Below are positions 46,100 to 56,927 of a stretch of 64,000 nucleotides of DNA, piece by piece (position 1 is the first letter of the stretch; every line of letters starts with the position of its first letter). The stretch covers positions 119,481,360 to 119,545,359 of the forward strand of contig CM022946.1 in NCBI GenBank assembly GCA_012931725.1, in the 5' to 3' direction. Both the position numbers and the translations under genes were made by a program. The notes under the pieces were generated by a model. The model did not search any database. It saw nothing but the letters and a program-made list of their open reading frames with translations, and was not told the origin of the DNA. Source of the stretch: Litsea cubeba (Eukaryota > Streptophyta > Magnoliopsida > Laurales > Lauraceae).

Positions 46100-46515
46100 T
46101 GTATAACATGCTATGAGATTTCAAGTGCATGCTATGAGATTTCCAGTGCATTCGGTGTTTGGCATTCTACTCATGGCTAGTTGAGGTTCAATTAGAGGAG
46201 GAAAAAAATAAAAATAAAAAATGATATCTTAAGCATAAACATTGTCAAGATCAATGAACAAATTAAAAGGAACGCACATCACTCAATTAGAAAACCTTAC
46301 ATGTGTTCAATTAACATAGCATATTAAACATAATAAAAAACTGTAGTACATATTAAACAATCAGTCTCTCACAGAACATATAAAAAATAAACTCAATTTT
46401 TTTCATGCTTGTATACCCAGCCTTGAGACTATTAGAGGAACATCTTATCATCTCTTCCCAATTTTGTTGGGAAAGGCTTGGAAACAACAAACACCTTTTT
46501 CCCCTTGAGTGAACC

Positions 46516-47425
46516 TGTGAGGAACAATTGGACACACGCAATGGAAGAATATGCAAACCACAAATAAAGTATCACCAATCAATCCAAGACAATTTTTTTA
46601 TGTGGAAAACTCCCTCAAAGAGAAGGATAAAAACCACGAGACCTTTCTCAAACTCCACCCAAATCATCACTATAATGTTTAGGTACAAAACCTAACACCA
46701 ACAAGGTACAAAACCTCCTCAACTCCAACAACAATGGAATCCACAAAATATAAGTGAAGATAAAGAAAATGACAAAAGCAATAAGAGAGAAATGGTGAAG
46801 ATCTCACAAAAAAAAAAAAAAAAAAAAAACGTCCTCTGAAACGGACATAGAAACCTGATGTAGAGAGCAGTCATAAATCAACCGTTCAGAATGTAGATCA
46901 ATGAGTCACGAACCTGCTGACAAAAAATCAGCCCAATCGGACCGCGGATCGACCTCCGATCGTCGGTTTGAAAACTGCTGCACGGAGCCTCTTTTCCAGC
47001 GAATTTCTGCACACTATCTCTCTCTTGGGTGTCTTAGCCCATGTTTGGCACCTCTATTTCCAGCCTCTACTTGTCTAATTATCTAAAGCGGACAGAGGTT
47101 ATGAAAATAAGAGCGTTTGGCACAACATTCTGGCCTTTGTCCGTTTTAGACATTTAGAGGCAAATCCTCTAAAATCCAAATGCTCAAAAAGTGGGCAGCT
47201 GAAAAATAGAGCTTTGGCCTCTTCTTTGTATAGCTCTTTTTTTTATGGATCTACTTTTACTGCGTCCGTCAGAAAAAAGAGTAGAGATACCAAACATGGC
47301 CTTACTATCTACCAAATGTAGGGCTTCAAAATGAAGATGTGCTAAGATCTAGAAAGACCATATTGCCCCTCTAGTAACACATAAACTCCAAAATAAGCCC
47401 TTATTGGGCTGGATCTAGCCCAATA
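46516..47425 (-). repeat. Tork-like copia LTR (inverted arm)
   Basis: 910 bp counterpart of 5152-6054. The polypurine tract GGAGGGGGCGATT (minus strand) precedes 47425. The first bases read TATTGGGC, a G-to-A change in the terminal TG. An A-run on the plus strand (46808-46829) is longer than its counterpart in the other arm. Confidence 0.65.
47037..47301. mobile_element. Tourist-type MITE inside Tork-like LTR (inverted arm)
   Basis: 265 bp, flanked by TTA at 47034-47036 and 47302-47304 (TAA in element orientation). It is the paralogue of 5277-5541, same length and same site. Confidence 0.75.
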
Positions 47426-47731
47426 AATCGCCCCCTCCAGCCCAATGAGGGAGATTCCAACACTAACTCCTCAAATGGAATCCATGCCGGCCTGATGCCG
47501 ACAAAACTCAAACTTCTCTCTCGAAAGTGCCTTTGTCATCATATCCGAACCATTGTCTTCGGTGTGTATTTTCTCGAGCTCCAACTCTTTGGCCTCTAAT
47601 GTGTCTCGTATCCAATGATACCTCACATCGATTTGTTTCGATCTCGCATGAAAAGTGGAGTTCTTCGCAAGGTGTATAGTACTTGGCTATCACAAAATAA
47701 CACATACTGTTCTTGAGTGAAACCAAGTTCC
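47426..47731 (-). pseudogene. Tork-like RNase H C-terminal fragment, frameshifted (inverted arm)
   Basis: Counterpart of 4845-5106. One base is missing where the other arm reads AACCAAAGAACTATA, shifting the frame near 47680. GTTCC at 47727-47731 is one copy of the SIRE-like LTR target duplication. Confidence 0.8.
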
Positions 47732-49554
47732 TGAAAGTCCGGGATCCTTCCCTTTAGAGGGGGGGGGGGGGGGGGGGGGTTGAATAGGGTGAGCTACACT
47801 TTAGTGACCAATTTTAATTTCCTTTAAAATAAAAAAGTCACTTGTGATGATTAACAATCAAAATGCGGAAGCTTAAATAAACAATGACCACATAGCAATC
47901 ACCATAACACAATCATTTATAGTGGTTCAGCCTCGATGCCTACATCCACTACCGGCTTGTGATCCAACACCCCACCAGATTTCCACTATCTATGCTTTTC
48001 AATAGGCTAAGCAATAACCTTAACAATATGCTTTCCAAGGCTAAGCAATAACCTCTACAATGTTGTTTTTCAAGGGTTAATAATAACCTTTACTTTCTCG
48101 GCTAAGCAATAACCTTTACAAAGAGAGATTTTCTCTCAAGGAAGTGTCTTCACAAAACACTCTAAGAGATACAATTTAAGCTCAATTAAAATGCCTCTAA
48201 TTAGGCGGATATGAAATTGAAAATCAACTCACACAACACTCAATGAAATGCAAAGATGAATGCCATGATGTGTGTGTGTCAAAAACTTCAATCAAGTAAA
48301 AAATAAGCTCAATCAAAATATGCTTAAAGCAATTAAAAGTTTAATGCATATAAAGATATGATTGAAGTCAAATGTAAATCACTTGAACAACTAGAAACTT
48401 GTGAATGATATGAAAATCTAAAGATCACAAGTTGTATGAAAATGTTTAAGATTAATCAAGTGATGCATGTGCAATTTTGTTTTCAAAAGCAAAAGTTTAA
48501 CTAAGATTCAAATGAATGAAAACAACAATGAAAGATTCAACCAAGAGAAAGAATCATGCTAAAAAGGAAATCCAAGATTTTGAGAAAGCATGATTAATAA
48601 AGTTTTTAAAACAAACTTGGATTGAATCAAAGTAAAGGGTTCATCACAACATAAATCAAAGATAGAATGAAGGTAATGAATTCAATACATCATAGTTACC
48701 ATGCTGAAAATCATTTACCAATAATTTAAGCAAAGCATGAAACATATGATTAAGGAAACTAAAACTTACTTGTGATTTAACTTCATTAATCCAAGCTTAA
48801 GCTTTCACGAAAGACCTAATAGCCTTCTTAGTTCATTCCCCTTTGATTGGCCTTAGAACACCTCAAAAATGACTTCTCCAGTCACTCACAATGGTTTTGG
48901 AATGAACTTGATTTTATAGAAAAATATGCCCAACGGCTACCTGTTGTTAACCGACACCCCAACGGTCACAAGCCAACGGTCATATATTTGAGAATTTGCT
49001 TACCAAAATACACTGCCGGTTAGCCGAACTGGACTTGTCGGTTAACCTACATGTGACCAACACCTTAACCGACAGCCCAAAATCCAGGATTTGAAGCTCT
49101 CTGGGATTCGAACCGACAGCTGACCGAAGGAGGTTCGGTCCATGGTCAGTTAGCCGACACCTGACCGACAGGCTGACCGACAGTTGACTAAAATCCCAAC
49201 TTTTGCACATTTCAAAGTATTTTCTTGTGGGGATTTTTGGGTCATTAAACCAAGCATGGAATCATGATTTAAATCAATCTAAGTGTTTTTAAAATCATGA
49301 AACATAAAAAGCCAAAAAAGATTCAAAACTTTAAAAACAATGGCTAACTTGATTTATAAAAGATCTTTTTCAAACTAAATGCATCCAAGTTTAAAACCAA
49401 AACATGCATGAAACATAAGATTTACAAGATTTAAAACAATGCATGTATAAATCAGGATTTCAAGATTTTCTAAAACAATGCATGTGTGAGATTTCTAATG
49501 ATGATTTAAATGAATGATGCATCCATCAAATTGCAATATACAAAATCCCTAACA
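47732..49554 (-). repeat. SIRE-like solo LTR (type A) with TSD GGAAC
   Basis: 1823 bp. GTTCC (reverse of GGAAC) is present on both sides (47727-47731 and 49555-49559), and the RNase H coding sequence of the Tork-like element continues on each side. No internal region or PBS is present, so it is a solo LTR left by recombination. A G-run of about 22 (47759-47780) lies near the U5 end. Confidence 0.93.
48911..48982 (+). promoter_or_regulatory. TATA box and three MSA-type AACGG sites (type A, inverted arm)
   Basis: Plus-strand sites are CCCAACGGCTA (48929-48939) and CCCAACGGTCA (48958-48968), both exact matches to YCYAACGGYYA, and GCCAACGGTCA (48972-48982, one mismatch). The TATA box (ATTTTATA on the plus strand) is at 48911-48918. 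All three sites are preserved relative to the other arm. Confidence 0.6.
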
Positions 49555-52331
49555 GTTCCTTCGTAAACCCTTTCATCCAAAGCAACTCCTTGCATGCTTC
49601 GATTGCTGCAATGAATTCAGCCTCTGTTGTAGATAAGGCAACACATTTCTGCAATCTTGACTGCCAAGCCACAGCTCCCCCTACAAAATTAATCATATAA
49701 CTTGAAGTAGATTTCCTCGTTTCAACATCCCCGCCATGTCTGAATCAGTATACCCGACAACAATTAGCCTCTCACTTCCAAATAAAAGTTTCACACTAGA
49801 AGTGCCTCAGAGATATCTTAAGATCCACTTCACAGCATTCCAATGCTCTACCTGGATTTGAAGTAAACCGACTAACTACTCCAACAACATGAGCTATGTC
49901 TGGCCTTGTGCAAACCATTGCATACATTAAACTACCCATGATTGATGCATAAGGAACTCTTTTCATGTCTTCCTTCTCTTTCTTACTTGATGGACGTTGT
50001 TTCTTACTAAGCTTAAAGTGTGTAGCAAGAGGGGTGCTTACCACTTTAGCTTTATACATATTGAGCCTTTGAAGCACTTTCTCTATGTGCTTCTCTTGAG
50101 ACAACCATAACCTCTTGGCCTTTCTGTCGCGACTGATCTTCATACCAAGGATTTGCTTAGCCGGCCCCAAGTCTTTCATTGAGAATGACTTGCTCAGATC
50201 TTGCTTTAACTTTTCAATTAATCCTCGAAGCATTCTGACCAACTATAAGCATGTCATCTACATAAAGCAGTAAAATGATAAAGTCATCTTTAGAGAACTT
50301 CTTCATAAAAACACAATGATCGTAAGTGGTCTTCTTATAGGCTTGCTCCCCCATAAAAGACTCAAACTTTCTATACCATTGCCTCGGTGCTTGCTTCAAA
50401 CCATATAGGTTTTTCTTTAGCTTACAAACATAGTTCTCTTTACCTTCCACTTTGAAACCTTTTGGCTGCTGTATGTATATGTCTTCCTCCAAATCACCAT
50501 GAAGGAAAGCAGTCTTCACATCCATTTGCTCAGCCTCAAGATCAAGACTAGCAGCCGGTCCCAAAACAACTCGGATTGAAGACATTTTCACAACGGTGAG
50601 AAGATCTCATCATAGTCAATTCCCTTTTTCTGACTGTAACCCTTAACAATCAGTCTAGCTCTGTATCGAGGAAGTGGAGTATTCTCATCATGTTTCAATC
50701 TATAAACCCATCGATTCTTCAAAGCTCTCTTACCCTTAGGCATTGTCACTAACTCAAAGGTGTGATTGTCATGCATGACTTTAGATCATCTTCCATTGCA
50801 TCAACCCATTGATTCTTGTTCACAGCCTCCATTGCTTCTTCAAACCTTTCTGGCTCACCTGCATCAGTCAGTAGCACATACTCATTAGGAGAGTATCTAG
50901 TGGATGGATGGCGATCTTTGATAGACCTTCTTAAAGTGGTAGCTGGTGGAACGGTAGGTGCATGTTACTAAACATCAACAGCATCACCATCCTGAGCATC
51001 ACTATCATCTATACCCTGATGGTCATTCTGATTTTGATCTTGAATCTGATCATGAACATCATACCGAGTACCGTCATAAATCTGATCATGCAACTGTCTC
51101 TGCAACTCTGTGGATGGGACCGAGTCAATCTCAATCTGTATATCAGAATCTTGGGAAATTGTCTTCTCTGCCTTCTCAATATCCATTATGGTCTGATCTC
51201 AACAAATACTACATCTCGACTTCTCACAATTTTTTTCTCAATTGGATCATAAAGTCTATAATCAAACTCATCAGAACCATAGCCAAGAAAAATGCATTCT
51301 CTCGTCTTGGCATCCAACTTGGACCTCTCATCCCTTGGAACATGAACAAAAGCTTTGTAACCAAATACTCTCAAATGGTCATAGGAGATATCCTTGACAA
51401 ACCAAACTCTGTCCGGCACATCACCATCCAAAGCAACAATGGGAGATAAATTAATAACATGTGCCACTGTATTCAAAGCCTCGCCCCAAAAAGATTTTGG
51501 CAATTTGGCATCTGAAATCAGGCACCTTACTCTCTCAACCAATGTTTTGTTCATTCTTTATGCCACACCATTCAACTGAGGTGTCTTTTGATGTCGAATA
51601 CCCTGTTGTCTGCAGTACTCATCAAATGGTCCGATGTACTCACCACCGTTATCTAATCGGATGTATTTCAACTTCTTTCCTGTCTGTCTCTCTACTGAAG
51701 CTTGAAACTGCTTGAATACGTCTAACACTTGGTCCTTCGTCTTCAAGGCATAAACCCAAAGTTTTCTTGAATGGTCATCAATGAAGGTCACAAAATAAGC
51801 TGCACCACCAATTGTTAGAGGTTTTATTGGACCGCAAACATCTGAATGTACCAATTCCAATAAATCTGATTTTTTAGAAGGAGGGCGACTTTTGAATGAA
51901 ACTCTTCTCTATTTTCCTTCCAAACAATGCACACATGCACTTCTCAAGCTTTGCACTCTTCACTCCGGAGAGTAAATTATTCTTAGCTAATAAGCCCATA
52001 CCTTTCTCACTTATGTGACTAAGTCGCTTGTGCCATAACTGAGCTGCATTCTCATCTTCCACAGCATTACAAATACCCTTGAAAATCTTGGCCTGCATCA
52101 AATACAAAGAAGATTCCTTCTTTCCTCTAGCCACAACTAATGATCTTCCCAGTCGAGATTCCACTGTCCATTATCAAAGGTATTGCAAAACCCTTCATCA
52201 TCGAGCTTCCCAGTCGAAATCAAATTCAGACGAATATCCGGTACATGTCTGACATCTCTGAGAACAAGCCTTGTTCCATTACTGACCTCCAAGCACACAT
52301 CTCCCACACCTACAACTTCGACCAAGCCATC
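49555..52331 (-). pseudogene. Degraded Tork/Tnt1-like copia pol
   Basis: In minus-strand order: end of the protease/pre-integrase segment (VRHVPDIRLNLISTG), WHKRLSHIS, the integrase core with LVHSDVCGPI and YIRLDNGGEY, the integrase C-terminal part (LRVFGYKAFVHVP), the RT (MDVKTAFLHGDLEEDIYIQQP, LLYVDDMLIVG), and the beginning of RNase H up to the GGAAC site. Frames are broken at many places (for example near 50230, 50590, 51556, 51870 and 52150), so no polyprotein is possible. The 5' end is cut at 52331 by the Tat-like LTR. The 3' end of RNase H continues at 47426-47731 beyond the solo LTR. Confidence 0.9.
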
Positions 52332-52608
52332 TGATGGACCGCGCATTCCTTCAGCTCGGTTCTACCGAGGTCAGCGGACGTGGGAGTCCGTTGGGTCCGA
52401 CCCTTTCGTAACCGGGGGGCAGGAGCGGGTATCAACATTTTTTGTGTGGGTGTGCCAGATTTTCTATTTTACTTGGAATTGTAAGTGGTGATCCGGAGAT
52501 CGACCTTCGCAAGTAAAAAGGAAATCAACTTCTTTCAAGTTTTCCATTACACATATATTTAAGAAAAGAGACATTTTCTTGATTTGCCGTGAAAGGCGAT
52601 TTTTTTTG

Positions 52609-52702
52609 CATTTATAGCCGATTTTTGGCGTTTATAGCCGATTTTGGCATTTATAGCCGATTTTTGGCGTTTATAGTCGATTTTGGCGTTTATAGCCGAT
52701 TT
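52609..52702 (-). repeat. Minisatellite in the Tat-like LTR
   Basis: Five units of about 19 bases, minus strand AATCGGCTATAAACGCCAA with T/C and C/T variants. LTR copy 1 has only about two units (2222-2260). Confidence 0.8.
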
Positions 52703-54849
52703 ACAATTCTTATCAGTAATGAAAGACAAGAGTTGTGATTTTTGTCTCTTTTAGAAAAATACAAACTACAATGAAAAGCAAGAAAAGGAGGATCTAACTT
52801 CTCAGGAGATTGTGGGGGACTCGTTCAGATTGACGGTCGCAAGTCATATGTGGACTTCGCCATCATCCATGCAGATGAGAACAGAGGATGCTCTTGATTC
52901 GCTTGGCTTGGCTATAACCTCAGGTTTTTAGAGGACAAAGACCAAGAGGAGGTCCTATGTCCAATAAAAAGCTAAGTAGACGGACTGAAAAGCCACGTCT
53001 AAGCCATTGAAGGCAGAAGCAGAAGGCAAGGACCTTGGGGGTACCCCCCAAGGGACTTTTGTCACCTTGTAGCGGTGGCCGGTGCAGAACTTCAACAGAG
53101 TTTTCTCTCTTTCTTTCTCTTAGATTTCTGATGCCTTTTTTGTCTGGATTTCCGGATTTTCCGAAGTCTATCTGGAATGCTTGGGACGCTCTCCTATTTA
53201 TAGGCTCTTGGTAGCCATTTAGGAGAGTTTATGGGGCTTTAATTGTTATTAAGCCGCATAATGGGAGGAGTTACAGGGTTTAATTCCTTTATTTTGTAAC
53301 TCCTTTTTCTTGGCTTCTGATTGGCCGGTGGAGATTGAGGGCATTTAATCGCCTTTAATCGCCATGATGGGAGGAGTTTCATGGGTTAAATGCTATGAAT
53401 CAATTGACTTGTAACTCCCGGATGCTTGCTTCTGATTGGGCCGTCCAAAGAAATGAATTAATGACTGTAATAAAGCTAGCCAATTAATTGCATGAAGTGG
53501 TCGCCGAGCAGTTGAAGAGTCGCGGGCTGTGCCGCGTCTTTTGGGATTCTTCTGGCGATCTTCAGATGACCATGTAACTTCAGGTATTGGTTGCCAACAG
53601 CGGGTCGGTGCCATCTGTCCTGTCGATTTCTCGATCGGTCGGGTAGAAAGCATACTTTTTTGGTTGACCTGTTGGCGATCAATGTTGATCTTGATACTCT
53701 TGATGATTGACCCGTGATTTTTACAGATGTTGAAGAATTTGGTGCCTCAAAAGTATGAATTTTGGAAAATCCCAGAGTCGGAACTTCGAATCGCGAAAAA
53801 CGACGAAAAAAACGGGCTTTCCGGGGCGAACCCGACGATTCTGGGCTCTATGGTCGCAGCCGACCATGGGCCAAGGTCGCAGGGGCCTGCGACCCTGGGG
53901 GGATTTCCCACCTTTTGTCCCGTTTTGCGGCCGTTTTTTATGTTTTTCGATTCTTTTTTCTTCTGTATTTTTTCTTGACATTTTTTATCATTTATTGGCC
54001 TGATTTCCCTGTAGAAATCTTGATGAGAATCCTTGCATTTTGGGGTGCAAAGTTTCCAATTTTTCGGGAAAGCCGAAGACTTTGTCGCGTAGAGCTGCCG
54101 ATTTTCCATCAGAAGTTGAAACTGGGTCAAACGATGTCGGAATGACCTGAAATTTAGGGTGAAGTCTTCTGAGCAATAAATAAGACCAACCATAGGCTTT
54201 TGTTTGAGTTTTGAAGCCGTTTGGGGTCCTATATCCGGTAGACTTGTTTTTGTCGCGATGAAGATGTCGCGGCTTGATGTGCGGTCAACCGATGTCCGAT
54301 TGACTTGAAATTTGACAGGGAACCTATTGGAGTCGTTTTAAAATGATCCATAGGCTCAGTCTTGGAAACCATGATCCCAGGGAGCTTCACTGCCGAGAGG
54401 CCTGATTTGGCTTCCGAGCGTCAAAGTATGGTCAAATGTTGTCGAAATGACCTGAAACTTGACGTATAGCCCTTTGTAAGCATTTTGAAGCCGTCCATGT
54501 GCTCTTTTTGATGAGTGATGGCCTCGGTGGTTCTCGCCGCCAAGAGAGTTGATTTAGCTGTTTGAGGGTTGATGTAGGGTCAAACGTTATCGGTTTGACT
54601 TGGAACTTGACGTGGAGCCTTTTGGATGTATTTTGAGACCATCCATAGGCTCTGATCAAAGATTTGGTGTCTTCGATGCTGTCGCCGCCGGGAGCTCCTG
54701 TTCAGCTATCGGAGAAGCGAAGTTAGGCCAAATGATTTTGAAATGGTCCGAAACTTCTTGTGTACTCCTCTTTTGACTGTCTTGAAGGATCTTGCAGTTT
54801 TTGATTGATTCTGACAAGATTTAATTTTTTGGAAGTAGCATTGCCTATT

Positions 54850-54975
54850 CTGACATGACCTTGCCTACATGGATCTAACAGAGGACATGGCCCTAAACAG
54901 ATTTGATTGGCATCATCAAATCTATATAGCCGACCCCACCTAGTGGGAAAAGACTTGGTTTGGTTTGGTTTGGTT
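54850..54975 (+). mobile_element. Au-like SINE, 5'-truncated, in the Tat-like LTR
   Basis: The 3' part, GACCCCACCTAGTGGGAAAAG then CTTGG and a (TTTGG)n tail, resembles the conserved end of plant Au SINEs. It is flanked by a 14-bp duplication with one difference: TAGCATTGCCTATT (54836-54849) and TAGCACTGCCTATT (54976-54989). Copies 1 and 2 of the LTR have the empty site. No pol III A or B box is visible, hence the truncation call. Confidence 0.8.
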
Positions 54976-55059
54976 TAGCACTGCCTATTTGAGGCAGGCT
55001 GCAGCTTCATGTAGCTTTTTGGATCTTGAAGAGGCAAAGTGACATTTTTGGTGTCAACA

Positions 55060-56927
55060 AATGCCCCATCGAGGTGCAGCGACGAGTTGCTTAACTTTTG
55101 TAGTCAATGTGCCTCGAAGAGATTTTTGAAGTAGAGCTTGTGACTTGACCAAGAGTCTTTGAGCAGTCTTTCTTTTGGTATTGTAGCCTTTTGAGCTTCC
55201 AGGGGAATTTTATGGTAGTGAAAGGGATCATGTACCATCTCGAGGCAAAGTTTTGAAGATGACATCAGGGATATGGATTTGGGTTTTTATTTTTGACCTT
55301 GTGACCTAACAAGCTGTATGTGGCAGGTTAGGGGGTCGGGTTTGGTTTTGACCGTGTGACCCAACAAGCTGTATGTGGAATGTTGGGGGGTCGACTTTGG
55401 TTTTGATCTTGTGACCTAACAGGCTGTATGTGGCAAGTTAGGGGATCAGGTTTTGGTTTTTGGTTTTGGTCTTGTGACCTAACAAGCTGTATGTGGCAAG
55501 TTAGGGGACCAGGATTTGGTTTGGATTTTTTGTGGAATGTCAATTTCAAGATTTTGGCTCAATTTGGTATATAAGGCTGGATGGTTTGATTTTTGGAAGC
55601 TCATGGGGCTTGGAATTCTTTTTGTATGGTCCAATCAACTCAAAAGAGGCATGGAACCATTTTTGTAAGCTCTTGGTAAGAGGGATTTCCCTTTGACTAA
55701 AAGCCCAATTTTTTTTAATGCCTAGGTGGTCAAACCTGGCTCATATGGGCTAACCCATGGGACCTTAAGCTTTTGAAATGGCTAGATCTCATATAGTGTC
55801 ATTTTTGTAAAGAATATCTCCTTTGGATAGAGAATATCTAAAAATATCTTTATTTAGAGAGAATTTCTCATGTTCCCTTTATTTTGGGAGAGAATATCTC
55901 AAGATATCTTTCTTTGGGAGAGAATATCTCAAATCTCCTATCTTTTGGGAGAAAATCTCTCATTGATTTCTTTTTGGGAGAGAATCCCTCAAGATATCTT
56001 TCTTTTGGGAAAGAATCTTTCTAATTTCTTTCTTTTGGTAAGGCCTCTTTCTTCTTTCCTTCTTTGGTTTGCTCTCTTCTATAAAAGCAAGGAGGAGGTT
56101 GGATCTCTTGCTCTTATTGCTTTCTTTTACAATAATCCCAAGAGGGCTTCAAGACCAATAGTTCTTCTTCTTCAAGATTTTCAAGACTGTATTCTTCTTC
56201 TCCATCAGTGGCTTCAAGTAAGTTCCCTTTTTCAAGAAAACTCCATTGTAAGAAATAGGATGATAAAAAAAAGTTCTTTCTTTTTTTTTGTTTCTTTCTT
56301 TTCTTTTCTTTTCTTTTTTTTTTCTTTTTCACGTGTTTTCCCCATTTTTTTTACACGTTTTTTCTTTTTTTTTTCTCGGTGCTTTTTTTTTTGCACGTTT
56401 TTTTTTCTTTTGTGGGCCGTATGGACAGATCCGTATGGATCTGGCTGTACGGCCACGTGGCCTGTGAGCCACAGCCTGTGGGCCAGTCCCCCTTTTTTTC
56501 TCCTTTTTTTGTTCTTTTCTTTCTCCCCCTTTTTTTTGAGAAAGTTTCTTTCCTTTTTTTTTTTGCTCATCATGATAATGCATTTTTTTTTTTTTTGCAA
56601 ACCAAGATGTTCATGCATGTATTTTTTTTGTAAATTGAACTTGTAGCATGATGTAATAGCATACCTGAAAGCTTTTGTAAATTTGGGAATTTGGAGCTTG
56701 CAGCGATGTTGAGCCCTTCTTGATTTTGCGGAGACTTTGAGGTTTCGGAAGTTTGGAGTTTCGGAGCTCACAACAATGTTGAGCCCATCTTCAAGCTTTC
56801 TATTTCTTTCGGGGTATTTCCTTTTTCTTTGGAATTGCCCCGGAATCATGCCAAAATTTCGCCAGATTTTCTTTTAGCGAAATTCTGTCATTTTGATGAT
56901 GATCTTTTTCTTTTCCATCCTTTGCAG
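55060..56927 (-). mobile_element. Tat-like internal region, non-coding, tandem repeats
   Basis: From the polypurine tract (about 55060-55071) into the interior. Four imperfect 54-62-bp repeats start at 55301, 55355, 55411 and 55473 (each with GTGACCTAAC...GCTGTATGTGG). Repeats of a roughly 30-base unit around TTGGGAGAGAATATCTC lie at about 55820-56040. Long T/C-rich runs (plus strand) occupy 56278-56635. The large Lys-rich and Phe-rich frames here are low-complexity artefacts. The stretch just before 56928 ends in TTTGCAG and may hold the promoter or first intron of the antisense PMD gene. Confidence 0.6.

Larger units (their letters stand above)
46100..49554 (-). repeat. Inverted arm paralogous to 3020-6469
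   Basis: 3455 bp, reverse-complementary to 3020-6469 (3450 bp) with a few per cent differences. It contains the same nested series: type A SIRE-like LTR, RNase H fragment, Tork-like LTR with the same MITE, and the same flank. The arms are about 40 kb apart and face each other. The assembly gap lies outside the inner edges only on the left side, so their physical linkage depends on that gap. Confidence 0.85.
52332..55059 (-). repeat. Tat-like 3' LTR, minus strand (copy 3)
   Basis: 2728 bp from TGTTGACACC (55059) to GGTCCATCA (52332). Upstream on the minus strand is GATGGGGCATT, a polypurine tract, so this is a 3' LTR and the interior lies at higher coordinates. A TATA box is at 53195-53202 (plus strand TATTTATA). 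It is inserted in Tork-like pol. Differences from copies 1 and 2 include a 126-bp SINE insertion (54850-54975) and extra minisatellite units (52609-52702). Confidence 0.85.

Noticed and set aside
56232..56849. 205-codon Lys-rich frame on the minus strand and matching Phe-rich frame on plus
   Set aside because: Both are translations of long T/C-rich runs in non-coding Tat-like interior; no domain and composition dictated by the homopolymers.
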